Under the pieces are notes generated by a model. That model was not told the DNA's origin, searched no databases, and saw only the letters and a program-made list of their open reading frames with translations. Positions 44,079 through 56,152 of a stretch of 64,000 nt of DNA are shown here, in pieces. The DNA is taken from positions 29,452,524 to 29,516,523 of the forward strand of contig NC_134845.1 in assembly GCF_965363235.1 (NCBI RefSeq), in the 5' to 3' direction. Each line of letters opens with the position of its first letter. Positions within the stretch are counted from its first letter, which is position 1. The stretch is from Mytilus galloprovincialis. Lineage: Eukaryota; Mollusca; Bivalvia; Mytilida; Mytilidae. Made by a program: the position numbers and the translations under genes.

Positions 44079-46190
44079 AACAAGAGTGCACACACTGAAA
44101 TGTCTCGCCTTCTTTACTAATCATTGATATTATGTTGATAGTCCTAAGTATAAAGCTTTATTACAACTGTCACATAAACGTTACATTAACCAAGATAACT
44201 AAACACAGACCAGTGAACCATGAAAATGAGGTCAAGGTTAGATGAACCATGCCAGGCTGACATGTACAGCTAACAATGCTTCCATAAAACAAATATAGTT
44301 GACCTAATATTTATAGTTTAAGAAAAATAGACCAAAACACAAAAACTTAAGTATAGCCACTGAACCATGAAAATGAGGTCAAGGTCAGATGACACCTGCC
44401 AGTTGGACATGTACACCTTACAGTCCTTCCATACACCGAATATACTAGCCCTATTGCTTATAGTATCTGAGATATGGACTTGACCACCAAAACTTAACCT
44501 TGTTCACTGATCCATGAAATGAGATCGAGGTCAAGTGAAAACTGTCTGACGGGCATGAGGACCTTCTAAGGTACGCATATACCAAATATAGTTATCCTAT
44601 TACTTATAATAAGAGAGAATTCAACATTACAAAAAATCTTAACTTTTTTTCAAGTGGTCACTGAACCGTGAACATGAGGTCAAGGTCAAATAAAACCTGC
44701 GCGACTAATATATAATTCATAAAATATTTCCATACACTAAATATAGTTGACCTATGGCGTATAGTATAAGATAAAAAGACCAAAACTGAAAAACTAAACT
44801 TTGACCACTGAACCATGAAAATGAGGTCAAAGTCAGATGACATCTGTCCGTTAGACATGTTCACCTTACAATCATTCCATACAACAAATATAGTAGACCT
44901 ATTGCATAAATTATGAGAAAAACAGACCAAAACACAAAAACTTAACTATAACCACTGAACCATGAAAATGAGGTCAAGGTCAGATGACACCTGCCAGTTG
45001 GACATGTACACCTTACAGTCCTTCCATACACCTAATATACTAGCCCTATTGCTTATAGTATCTGAGATATGGACTTGACCACCAAAACTTAACCTTGTTC
45101 ACTGAGCCATGAAATGAGGTCGAGGTCAAGTGAAAACTGTCTGATGGGCATGAGAACCTTGCAAGGTACGCACATACCAAATATAGTTAACCTATTACTT
45201 ATAATAAGGCAGCACAATACAAAGATTTCATAACTCCAACTCCCAAGTTTTAAAATGCTTTCTTAATAATGCTTGAAAATTTATAAAAGTGGTAGTTTTG
45301 GATAGCTAACATATTACTCTTTCAAATTAATGCAATGTTAGTATTATGCAACAATTATGTAACCAATTATAATGTTAACTGTGTCTAAAATATTTTTCAC
45401 CAAATTTCCACTTTCAAATGAAATTAGCTTCTGCATAGGTATTCCTAGAGGATTGATTTTATTATACGTTGTTCCTATGGCCATTATCTACAAAAGGGTG
45501 TCTCAGATTTCAGATAGAATGTATAGAACAAATTTTACACCTAATTAAACATTATCTTCTTTTATGTGGTTAGGATGTTTACACTAATTACAGATTTATG
45601 AGAGAATGGAATCCCATAGGGACAATTTGAGACACCCTTTTGAAGCCCATGATGTGTTGATTAAGATTTCGTTAAAATTTTCTGTATAGTTAAAGAGATG
45701 ATAGAGCTAAATTCATTCAAGTGAACTGACCTAGATTTTTCCACTAATTACATAATAATTGATTACATAATGATTGCATAATAAAAATATTGCATTCATA
45801 TAAAAGATTAATCTTTTATCTATCTATATATACTTCTTTTATTATTTTTTATGCATTCATAAGAAAGTTACAGCATTTTAAAGGTTAGTGATTGGAAGTA
45901 AAAAAATCTTTGTATTGTGCTACCATAAGAGAGAATTCAACATTACAAAAAATCTGAACTTTTTTTTCAAGTGGTCACTGAACCATGAAAATGAGGTCAA
46001 GGACATTGGACATGTGACTGACGGAAACTTCGTAACATGAGGCATCTATATACAAAGTTTGAAGCATCCAGGTCTTCCACCTTCTAAAATATAAAGCTTT
46101 TAAGAAGTGAGCTAACACCGCCGCCGCCGCCGCCGGATCACTATCCCTATGTCGAGCTTTCTGCAACAAAAGTTGCAGGCTCGACAAAAA
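44079..46190 (+). mobile_element. Tandem-repeat-bearing element (147-bp monomers), copy 2, interrupted
   Basis: It has the same start (AACAAGAGTGCACACACTG) and the same 3' hairpin (46151-46185) plus AAAAA as copy 1, with seven to eight monomers at about 146-155 bp. A 716-bp foldback is inserted at 45209-45924. A GCC triplet run near 46126 is longer than in copy 1. The monomer order differs from copy 1, suggesting unequal exchange. Confidence 0.78.
45209..45924. mobile_element. 716-bp foldback MITE with 5-bp target duplication
   Basis: The ends are GCAGCACAATACAAAGATTT and, inverted, GGTAGCACAATACAAAGATT. ATAAG at 45204-45208 is repeated at 45925-45929, and the empty site is seen in copy 1 of the host element ('TTATAATAAGAGAGAATTC', about 43296). 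Inner segments also pair: 'AAAAGGGTGTCTCA' (about 45494) with its inverse near 45630, and the 'ATGCAACAATTATG' region (about 45346) with its inverse near 45770. It encodes no protein. The superfamily is not assigned. Confidence 0.82.
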
Positions 46191-47091
46191 CACCTTAGTA
46201 CAAATTATTTTTCTTAAAATGAAAATCAATATCCTTATTCAACGGACAGGCGATTGAAAAACTTTACATACTGGACATGAACTACATGTATACTGCATTG
46301 GCCCTTTTCGTTCCTGCTTCCTTCTCAGTTTCTATCGCCCAGCCGTATAAAAACAACAAAGCTACAGCTTCTTTTTGTTTGAGCTAATTTACAAAAGAAT
46401 AAGCTAGAAATAAGAAAGTGAGATTTGTTGGAAAAAGTTCATAATTTATACTGTTTCACTCCAAAAGCTTGATTTGAGTTTGTTGTCATAGTATTTATAG
46501 ATTAATCAAAAATATCGTTTATATGATGGCCAATGAAAAAAAAACCACCAATATTTAAAAATGAAAACATTAAATGAAATTATGTATAAGTATTTTGGAT
46601 AGGAAAAAACAAAAATTTACTTCCGCAATTTGCAGATTTTACATTTTTGTTATGATATTAAGAGTAGTTATATGTATATAAACCCATAGATATAAACCAG
46701 TTTGATACGTCTTCAAATCAAAGAGCTGAAAGCTATGAGGAAAAATGACGCCACTGCCTCTAATATTGGGATATTTTTTATGCAAGTCTCGATTTTCACA
46801 TACCGTAATAAGTTGAACATTGCAACATGTCTCGTAAGCATATAATTGATATTCGTATATGTGTGTGTGAAGTGAAGATGACAAATGACTGGGTTTTTTT
46901 TATACAAATGAACAGGTCAAGAGTCAAGACTACCTGAATGATCTACAGTTTCCAATGACTACTGTAATGTAACGTAATGTTTAATTTTTTTCTTGCAATT
47001 ACATTTTTCTAAATCAAGAAAACAGACTACTAGTATCCTTTCAAACCAAATGATTATGAAGAGCCTGTTGTAACAAGCTCTTATACCCCAC
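46191..47091. other. No gene seen
   Basis: AT-rich sequence with short overlapping frames on the minus strand at 46639-46907 that lack recognisable motifs. Confidence 0.4.
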
Positions 47092-47266
47092 TAGTCCTAT
47101 AACACATGACTTCGCATTCTTATTCAATTTTTAACGTTTTTATACTGATATTTTCATTTTTTTTTTAATTGAATGCGAAGTGTGACGTATTGATAGTAAA
47201 AAAAATTATCAGAACAGTAAATAGAAATAGTAAATAATGTTCCTGAGGTCATATGTTATAGGACTA
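47092..47266. mobile_element. 171-bp MITE with TA target duplication
   Basis: TA at 47092-47093 and 47265-47266 flank GTCCTATAACACATGAC and its inverse GTCATATGTTATAGGAC. Inner blocks 'TTCGCATTC' and 'GAATGCGAA' also pair. TA targets suggest Tc1/mariner-type mobilisation. Confidence 0.75.
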
Positions 47267-47382
47267 ATTACCCACATACTCATTAAATAAGTAACTAGTG
47301 ACATAGTTATTTCTGTTACTTGAAGCAAATTCTATTTCTGTAGATTTACGCAATATTGTTATACTTGTTTTATTTCACATTG

Positions 47383-47820
47383 AAGATTAGATTGATTGAT
47401 TGATTGTTGGTTGCTTAACGTACAGTGGCAAATATTTCATGCATATTCAGGACGAGAACAAGTTCACAATAAATACAATAGGTAGGTTGATACAATAGAG
47501 GCCATCTGAGATGATGGTCGGGATAATTTGGACTGCCACTGGAAAATGAGGGTATATTGGAAAGGGACAGAAATTTTGCCTTGCAACAGGCCACCTACGG
47601 ACCCCTCAAAGAGTTGTTGCAAGGGTTCTTAACGTGCAAAGAGCGTGACACTCTCTTTACACGAGACATCGGATTTAACGTCCCCCTTCTGACCGGACGT
47701 GACTGCGAACTTGATACATCCCGCACAGCCAAACGGACGTCCCACTTAGGCAAGCGTTTTACTGCCGGTCGGGAGAAGACCAAGTGACCATATTTCTATA
47801 CCCCAGTCACCCTTGGGGTC
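47383..47820 (+). repeat. Interspersed repeat family R5
   Basis: It begins with 'GATTGATTGATTG' and 'GGTTGCTTAACGTACAGTGG' and continues with 'GCATATTCAGGACGAGAAC'. A partial copy is at 35575. It is more GC-rich than its surroundings and has open frames of 76 and 62 residues on opposite strands (47557 and 47595), which I regard as chance. It abuts a minus-strand LINE fragment. Confidence 0.5.
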
Positions 47821-48330
47821 TTGAAGATTAGACAAATAGGGATACTCCTATGGGTATTTATACCTTTTTTGTTTTGTTTTCTGATGTTCTTTTGTTATAT
47901 TGGTGATGAACAAGCATGTGGCTGTCCAGGACTACCAATCTCTCTTAACAATGAAAAAGAATTGTTTGTGACTGATGATGATATATCAGTTTGGTTGAAA
48001 AATGAACTACTAAAGTTTGGGAGTCCACATTTAATACAATTCCAGGACAGGTTACTGTTGTCCATTATGTTATACATTGTTGTTTGCATACCTCCTTGGC
48101 AGTCTACATGGTACCAAGTTTTACAAGAGTCCATTCTAGAACATTACATTTCCAAGTGACATTTTTTCCACATGAACCGCATTGCCAGCGTGGCATTCTA
48201 GGGCCTGGGTTGAGTTCAATTTGACCACTTAATAGAATTTTTAGCAACAAGTGGTGGTTTTTCTGTCTCCATTTAAGTTTATGCCATTGAACAATCATGG
48301 TATTAAACACAATTCCAAGTACATTTTGTA
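47821..48330 (-). mobile_element. LINE N-terminal fragment with 2A-like motif and PHD-like finger
   Basis: Read from 48310 downward, 'LLLKILLSGQIELNPGP' (around 48220-48260) matches the end of a 2A-type recoding sequence, except that the usual Asp before the hydrophobic residue is Gln. Then follows a Cys4-His-Cys3 finger in two frames: 'CGSCGKNVTWKC', 'CDSCKTWYHVDC' and 'WNCIKCGLPNFSSS', that is, a PHD-like domain. CR1-type LINEs and relatives are known to carry 2A-like N-termini and PHD fingers. One frame change between the finger halves shows the copy is decayed. Endonuclease and RT are absent. Confidence 0.68.
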
Positions 48331-48612
48331 ATTATGCTGTTCTCAGTGGGTCACCATACATTCAACTTGGGTGGCATTCCAGTTATTATAATTTGTGTCA
48401 GATTGAATAATGAACTAGCTATATATAGACCTTTAGGAATTGATCTCATAATTTAATATGGAGCCATAGTATATGCGACCCTAACCGGTAACAAAAATAA
48501 ACATGTCAAGCGGCAAAATTTATCACCGGATATTTCAAGTCAAGAGAGGATGGTTAAGTCTCCAAAATGCTTGTCAAACTGGAACTACAACAAGATCTCA
48601 AAGTTAGTATTT

Positions 48613-48845
48613 ATGTAAATAAACTAATTATAGATACCAGGACTAAATTTTATATATACGCCAGACGCGCGTTTCGTCTACAAAAGACTCATCAGTGACG
48701 CTCGAACCCAAAAACTGAGTACGAAGTTGAAGAGCATTGAGGACCAAAATTCCTAAAAGTTTAGCCAAATATAGCTAAGGTAATCTTTGCCTGAGGTAGA
48801 AAAGCCTTAGTATTTCAAAATTGTGTAAACAGTTAATTTATAAAA
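48613..48845 (+). repeat. Interspersed repeat family R1 (copy 5)
   Basis: 'TAGATACCAGGACTAAATTT', 'CCAGACGCGCGTTTCGTCTA', 'ACTCATCAGTGACGCTCGAA' and 'GCCTGAGGTAGAAAAGCC' are nearly identical to the copy at 25404. Confidence 0.8.
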
Positions 48846-48924
48846 ATATAACAATATCAATGATAATTCATGTCAGCTTTGTGTTTGTGCTGACTACTGG
48901 GCTTGTGATACCCTCGGGGAAATA

Positions 48925-49335
48925 AATATCCACCAAAAGTAGTTGAGGGACTGATTCACGCTATTGAACCAGACTAATTCCTCTTAAAAGCATGTCCGAA
49001 GAGAACCATAATTGCCGAGAAATTCAAAGAATACCACGCAACAATTATTGTGGAAAAGCAAGTAAAGAATAACTCTAACTGTGAGTGTATTGACATTCCA
49101 CCAAGTAAAACACCGTACAATTTTCCTGTGCTGGACGCATCAAACGTAGAGCTTCAAATCTGTTCTCACGCCCCGCCAATAAAACCGTTGTATTAAAGCC
49201 AGCATCGATATCGACGATTTATTCACATGTCATACAGATACAGTCTGTTACAGACTCTACTGTTGTAACTTTGAAAACGAAGATTGAGTCGGATTTCCGG
49301 TACTTCGATCTGTCTTATAACCAGTAGAAAGTGGA
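48925..49335 (+). pseudogene. Coding-like relic, unrecognised
   Basis: The translation reads like decayed protein sequence: 'KYPPKVVEGLIHAIEPD', 'CPKRTIIAEKFKEYHATIIV' and 'IPPSKTPYNFPVLDASNVEL', then in another frame 'ASIDIDDLFTCHTDT'. The base composition is less AT-rich than the flanks. I do not recognise the family; it could be a host gene fragment or part of a mobile element. It is broken in a few places. Confidence 0.4.
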
Positions 49336-51807
49336 CGAACACGGACACATTATATTTTCTTATAAAAAATGCAGTTGTTTGTAAAAAGAAGACTATCAAG
49401 TTTCCCCCGATTAATTATATATCTTTAATGTTTTAACAATGTTTTAGTTTTACTTCACATAATCAATAAAGTTATAAAAATAGATTTATGAGTATCTTAA
49501 CAACATTGGTTGGTACACTTCGATCATTTTGGTAATAAGAAGGACCGGAGGTATGTAAACTGGTTCCCGGTTGATTACTAAACAAAAATAATACAAGATA
49601 ATTCCCCAGTTTGTATGTAAAATATTAAATACGAAACCAAGCGCGGTAGACGGAGAAATGTAATGGAAAGTAAATACGAACCAAGCGCGGTAGGCAGAGA
49701 AATGTAATGGAAGTTCAGGTCAATAGTATTGGATCATGCCGCTGAAAGCGTCATTTTCCAAAAACGTCTTTTATTTGGGGATTGTCAAAAAAAATGCAGC
49801 TTAGTATTTTTAACTATTTTCAAACTGGCTACATAAACAGTTAATCTTGATTAATTGATTAGATTTCTTCACATTTGAAATTGAACTTTAGTCTTAAAAC
49901 TAAATCTTATCTAAAAAAAAAAAAACCAGCACATTAGAATGGAACATCCGGTGGGTGACTAAGCATGTTGTCTTTCGGGAGAGAGGAGATGAAAATAATA
50001 TTCTTTTAACAAGAATATTTCACCCCACATTGAAAAGAAGTTACAGTAAGTAAACAATAACTGTCAGTTTCTAAATCTTATACAACAAAATTAATATAAA
50101 ACAACACATCTTTATTAAACAATTAAGCTTTTGGGTTTACGATTGCATTTCTTTTTTTTAAAGAAAGCAACTAGTTTTTATAAATTTTATACTATACCTT
50201 TTTTGATTTATGGGGTTTTATTCTATACAAAAAGGGGGGTTTTCCAGTTTTCGGACAGTAACTAAAAAATTCTTTTAGCATTTTTTTAAACTTTGGTAAA
50301 TTGTTTATATCTATTGTTGTAAGCTTTCTTTTGGTTTTTATAAATTGAAGATTTTACGCTTCCGAGTTTTAAGATTTTATTCATAAAAGGGTTGATTTTC
50401 AAGTTTTGGACAATATCCTTAAAGTGCTTAAAGCAGTTTTTATTAAAATTTGATGACTGATTATTATCTATTAAGATAACCTCCCTTTAGTTTTTTTTAT
50501 AAATTTCTGATAAAACATTTAGAAGTTATTGAACTTTATTTGTTTATAGTCTGACAAAAGATTTACTAAGTATTGCTCAGCAGCATACTAAGTATTGCGC
50601 AACAGCACAGTGTATTGCACAACAGCAAGAAGTCTTTAGTTGAATATACATTGTAAATTTAATTTATACAATGTTCATTTAAAATTTTCTATTTACATGG
50701 TTTACTTTAACAAAAATGTAATCTGAAACTTGTAGGTAAAATTTTACCAGACATTGCTAAAATTATAATTGGAGTATGTATTTTTTTGTAATATATGTAC
50801 TCTGACCCCGTCCGCCTGCCAATGAAGATGGCAGACATGGTAAAAAGTACACAGTGTAAAATGCAAATTTTGTCTATTATTTAGTTATTATCTGTAATGA
50901 ATTGAGATAATCTGACAAGAGCAATGTTGGAGAGTATGTGTCCTTTGTAGAATATGCACTTAGACTAAGGTCAACAACACAGGCTCTTTAGAGCCTATAG
51001 TTATTTTAAACTTAAAGAATTGAATGCTTTTTACGTTTTATTTTTATGCAGATATATAATGTTACGAAGTTATAAATGTTTGTCATATGTACGTCATTGA
51101 CCTGATTTTCACTGTTGAGTTACTGCTTTTTATTTTAAAAGCACTTGTTACATTTTATAATGATGTTTAAATGGCTGTTAGCAGGCTGGTACATAAGTCT
51201 TTTTTTGAAGATTTTTGTATTCCTTTTTGGAAACTTTTTATGGGCTATAGCTATTTAATTATAAAAAATGTAGCACTATTTAGTTTCTGGATAGGTTGGC
51301 TTGCAATTGTTCAACTTGATTAAACTATTACTTTTTAGAGATGGTATTAGATTTGCATGATTTTTTTATTTCACAAAAGATGGTCAAGTATATATCCCTT
51401 ATATTCTTAATTATTGATTGTCATTATGAGTTTTTTTTATTTATTCTTATTTTTATATGTTTTTTTAATGATTTGAATGTTGGCAATTTTAAGGCAAACA
51501 GGTGGTACTTGTTTGAAAGACTCTTAAACTGTAGAACAGGGGTACTTGTTAAAATTATTTGGAAGTTGTGGAATTTGGCGAACCTGATTATGGGATTATA
51601 TCTATATATCGATATCCCTTCTGAATAACTAGGTTTTGTTAGCTTTGAGGAATGACAACATTTTTGTGTTTTGTATAGTATATTACCATAAAAGGTTGGT
51701 TATCAAATACTTAATTGTCCTGAACATGACATATAAGATGTCTGCATGTTGATTTATTTATGAATTATGTCTTTGTATCAATGATGAAATTTAGTTAATG
51801 TAATGAC
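49336..51807. other. AT-rich stretch without a gene
   Basis: A 46-bp direct duplication with 'ACCAAGCGCGGTAG' lies at about 49628-49715. Three diverged copies of a block of about 160 bp ('TTTTTATAAATT...') lie at 50150-50560. A frame at 51341 has no motif. Confidence 0.5.
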
Positions 51808-51971
51808 CAGTGGCGGATCCAGAAATTTTCATAAGTGGGGGCCCACTGACTGACCTAAGAGGGGGCCCGCTCCAGTCACCCTTCAGTGATTCCCTATATA
51901 AGCAACCAAATTTTTTCCCAAAAAGGGGGGGCCCGGGCCCCCTGGGCCCCCCCCCCCTAAATCCGCCTCTG
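51808..51971. mobile_element. 164-bp MITE with CAGTGGCGGATCCAG ends
   Basis: It starts CAGTGGCGGATCC and ends ATCCGCCTCTG. ATGAC at 51803-51807 is repeated at 51972-51976 as a target duplication. The inside has G- and C-runs that can pair (about 51925-51955). It is related to the elements at 4503 and 11344. Confidence 0.75.
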
Positions 51972-52235
51972 ATGACTAGTTTGTGATAATGAAAACCCTG
52001 GTGTAATAATTTTTTAGTAATACAGATAATTTAAATTAAATGCATTGTTACAAACACAAGCGAAACTAAGAAGATGTTATATTTATCTAACACCAAATAT
52101 ATTTTAAGTTGGCGAACCTTCATTATGTTTTGATTGTAAGCAAACAGTGTTACTAGTACTGTTAAGAATATTTCCAATGTTGAAGAATTTGAACAACAAG
52201 GGCATTATTTAGAATGTTTTAAGAAGTTTTTGAAC

Positions 52236-52958
52236 ATGAGCACTGTTTAGAATGTTGGCCAACAGGGGTACTGTTTAAAATGTTGGCGAACAGGAATACT
52301 GTTCTGAATGTTGGTGACATTGGCTATGTTGGCGAACAGAGGTACTGTTCAGAATGTTGGCGATGTTCGCGATGTTGGCTAACAGGGGTACTGTTCTGAA
52401 TGTTGGCGACGTTGGCGAACAGGGGTACTGTTAAGAATGTTGGCGACGTTGGCGAACAGGGGTACTGTTCTGAATGTTGGCGACGTTGGCAACATTGGCG
52501 AACAGGGGTACTGTTTAGAATGGTGGCGACGTTGGCGAACAGGGGTACTGTTAAGAATGTTGGCTACGTTGGCGAACAGGGGTACTGTTCAGAATGTTGG
52601 CTACGTTGGCGAACAGGGGTACTGTTCAGAAAGTTGGCGACGTTGGCGAACAGAGGTACTGGTCAGAATGTTGGCGACGTTGGCGAACAGGGTACTGTTC
52701 AGAATGTTGGCGACGTTGGCGAACAGGGGTACTGTTTAGAATGGTGGCGACGTTAGCGAAATTGGCGAACAGGGGTACTGTTTAGAATGTTGGCGACGTT
52801 GGCGAACAGGGGTACTGTTCAGAATGTTTGCGAACAGGGGTACTGTTCAGAAAGTTGGCGACGTTTGCAAACAGGGGTACTGGTCAGAATGTTGGCGACG
52901 TTGGCGAACAGGGTACTGTTCAGAATGTTGGCGACGTTGGCGACAAGGTTGGCGAACA
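52236..52958 (+). repeat. Minisatellite, 37-bp unit
   Basis: The unit is AATGTTGGCGACGTTGGCGA followed by ACAGGGGTACTGTTMAG. About 18 units are recognisable, with shorter variants at the left end. Because 37 is not a multiple of 3, all forward frames give the same MLATLANRGTV peptide in turn, so these reading frames are not genes. Confidence 0.9.
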
Positions 52959-53391
52959 TTTTCCCAATTCTGTACCAGCCTGTGAATGGCCCCATCTGTG
53001 TCAATGTATATTTTAAAATGACATAATTTCTTGTGTAATACATGGAATCATTTTTATCATAGCGAGAATGTCACAACACTTTAATCCAAATACTGTTAAT
53101 TCAAAAATTATTGTGTGCATGTATTATAAAGATATTTGAAGAATTAACAAAAATGCAAGTTTAATTATTGCGATCAAAGAAAAAAGCCTCTTACATGTAT
53201 AAGTATCATATATCAGAATTCCAGTTGTATTATTGCGAAACTCCAGGAGTCGCAATATTTTATTAATAAACACCTGCTCAATACAAAACAAACTAAACCC
53301 CTCCAGTTAACATCACATCTTGGTAACAATATTTATAATAAATAATGACTCATTTTAATTTCAAGGCTGGGGTGAAATGTCTAGCCGAAGA
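52959..53391. other. No gene seen
   Basis: AT-rich sequence between the minisatellite and a hAT-like element. Confidence 0.4.
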
Positions 53392-54194
53392 GGGGTCGAA
53401 ATTAGCGCTGGTCCGGTGGTCCGGGACCAGTAGAATGTGCGTCGGACGGCAGTAGATTTTTTCAGCTGGTGGTCCTGCGGACCAGTAAATATTTGTCGAT
53501 AAAAATCGCTGATTGCATCGTAAAAAAACAATTTACCTGTGAAATCAATTACACGGTGCCGGGGGGCATTACAATTGATCAAGTTAATTAATAACTCGGG
53601 TGAGCGTCCTTCACAACAATATAAAATGTGGAAATTTTTAGGAGTTAACCGCCGGACAAAAAAAAAATAAGTGAAAATCAAAAGGAAGATCGAAATAAAG
53701 TATATGAAATTGACAAAAGGAAACGCAAATACCAAAAATCATGGGGAAAAGATCGCGAATGGTTGAATTATATAGTAGATCGGAATTTAATGAACTGTAC
53801 AACACGTGAAAAAATTGCAGTGACAGACCTAGATAGGAAACATTTTCGTAACTGGATCGTCAAATTTCCAATTGGTTTCTGTTCTTGCTCATGAACAATC
53901 AGAACAGCACAACAAATCTAGGGCAATAAAAGACAGGAAGGCACCCTAGGAATCAAAGGCAGGGAAAATTATATATTCAAACTTTAAATCAAATCAGAAT
54001 CAAGACTATCCCTTTGTTCCTGTCTAACTTATGTAAACGAAAGCTTCAAAACAAAATTAAACATCGATCATTAATTTAGTGTTTGTCAAATGAATGTCAT
54101 TTTTGCAGGACCAGTAGATTTGGAGCCGGACAAGTAGAGTTTTCAGTCCACTGGTCCGGCTGGCCAGTACACAATAAAGCTTAAATTCGACCCC
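53392..54194 (+). mobile_element. hAT-like DNA transposon remnant with GGGGTCGAA ends
   Basis: The ends GGGGTCGAAATTAGCGCTGG and, inverted, GGGGTCGAATTTAAGC are copies. 'GACCAGTA' words near both ends pair. Inside, the plus strand encodes a short stretch 'KRKYQKSWGKDREWLNY' near 53715-53765 that resembles the start of TTF-type zinc-finger hAT transposases. The rest of the transposase is missing. No 8-bp target duplication is obvious. This is an internally deleted, non-autonomous copy. Confidence 0.55.
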
Positions 54195-54336
54195 TGAATG
54201 TTCAACACAACACAACTGACTAAAACACAGTAGCAAAATGCATGGCGTCACTATGCAGGAGGTTACATCAAAATGCCAATGTAGTACCTAATCACAAAGC
54301 AGAAAGGATAACATTGTTAAATCATTTTAAGGATAA

Positions 54337-56152
54337 ACACAAGATGGTCAATGCTCTTGTCTTCTCAGTGAACACAATACAGGTATAACTGACACAAGAT
54401 GGTCAATGCTCTTGTCTTCTCAGTGGACACAATACAGGTATAACTGACACAAGATGGTCAATGCTCTTGTCTTCTCAGTGAACACAATACAGGTATAACT
54501 GACACAAGATGGTCAATGCTCTTATCTTCTCAGTGGACACAATACAGGTATAACTGACACAAGATGGTCAATGCTCTTATCTTCTCAGTGGACACAATAC
54601 AGGTATAACTGACACAAGATGGTCAATGCTCTTATCTTCTCAGTGAACACAATACAGGTATAACTGACACAAGATGGTCAATGCTCTTATCTTCTCAGTG
54701 GACACAATACAGGTATAACTGACACAAGATGGTCAATGCTCTTATCTTCTCAGTGAACACAATACAGGTATAACTGACACAAGATGTTCAATGCTCTTAT
54801 CTTCTCAGTGAACACAATACAGGTATAACTGACACAAGATGGTCAATGCTCTTATCTTCTCAGTGAACACAATACAGGTATAACTGACACAAGATGGTCA
54901 ATGCCCTTATCTTCTCAGTGAACACAATACAGGTATAACTGACACAAGATGGTCAATGCTCTTATCTTCTCAGTGAACACAATACAGGTATAACTGACAC
55001 AAGATGGTCAATGCTCTTATCTTCTCAGTGGACACAATACAGGTATAACTGACACAAGATGTTCAATGCTCTTATCTTCTCAGTGGACACAATACAGGTA
55101 TAACTGACACAAGATGTTCAATGCTCTTATCTTCTCAGTGGACACAATACAGGTATAACGGACACAAGATGGCCAATGCTCTTGTCTTCTCAGTGGACAC
55201 AATACAGGTATAACTGACACAAGATGTTCAATGCTCTTATCTTCTCAGTGGACACAATACAGGTATAACTGACACAAGATGTTCAATGCTCTTATCTTCT
55301 CAGTGGACACAATACAGGTATAACTGACACAAGATGGTCAATGCTCTTATCTTCTCAGTGAACACAATACAGGAATAACTGACACAAGATGGTCAATGCT
55401 CTTATCTTCTCAGTGAACACAATACAGGTATAACTGACACAAGATGGTCAATGCTCTCATCTTCTCAGTGAACACAATACAGGTATAACTGACACAAGAT
55501 GGTCAATGCCCTTATCTTCTCAGTGAACACAATACAGGTATAACTGACACAAGATGGTCAATGCTCTTATCTTCTCAGTGGACACAATACAGGTATAACT
55601 GACACAAGATGGTCAATGCTCTTATCTTCTCCGTGAACACAATACAGGTATAACTGACACAAGATGGTCAATGCTCTTATCTTCTCAGTGAACACAATAC
55701 AGGTATAACTGACACAAGATGGTCAATGCTCTTATCTTCTCAGTGGACACAATACAGGTATAACTGACACAAGATGGTCAATGCTCTTATCTTCTCAGTG
55801 GACACAATACAGGTATAACTGACACAAGATGTTCAATGCTCTTATCTTCTCAGTGGACACAATACAGGTATAACTGACACAAGATGTTCAATGCTCTTAT
55901 CTTCTCAGTGGACACAATACAGGTATAACGGACACAAGATGGCCAATGCTCTTGTCTTCTCAGTGGACACAATACAGGTATAACTGACACAAGATGTTCA
56001 ATGCTCTTATCTTCTCAGTGGACACAATACAGGTATAACTGACACAAGATGTTCAATGCTCTTATCTTCTCAGTGAACACAATACAGGTATAACTGACAC
56101 AAGATGGTCAATGTTCTTATCTTCTCAGTGAACACAATACAGGTATAACTGA
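54337..56152 (+). repeat. Minisatellite, 55-bp unit, 33 copies
   Basis: The unit is ACACAAGATGGTCAATGCTC followed by TTATCTTCTCAGTGRACACA and ATACAGGTATAACTG. Units are nearly identical, with diagnostic variants (GTTC/GGTC, GTGAAC/GTGGAC, CTCTTGTC). A rare variant with GGCCAATGC occurs at 55171 and 55941, exactly 14 units apart, with similar neighbouring units, so blocks were copied within the array. No coding potential. Confidence 0.95.

Noticed and set aside
43347-46229. Similar minus-strand frames (MSSLQLLLQKARHRDSDPAA...) as a two-copy gene family
   Set aside because: They are translations of the 3' end of the 147-bp-monomer elements and contain the hairpin and triplet run.
47557-47787. 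Small basic protein of 76 residues
   Set aside because: It lies in interspersed repeat R5, has a similar-sized frame on the opposite strand and no recognisable motif.
52400-53026. Overlapping forward frames with MLATLANRGTV repeats as a repeat protein
   Set aside because: The 37-bp period makes every frame open in turn with the same peptide; this is a minisatellite artefact.
54337-56152. CRISPR-like array because of regular direct repeats
   Set aside because: The 55-bp units abut without unique spacers and the DNA is animal; it is a minisatellite.
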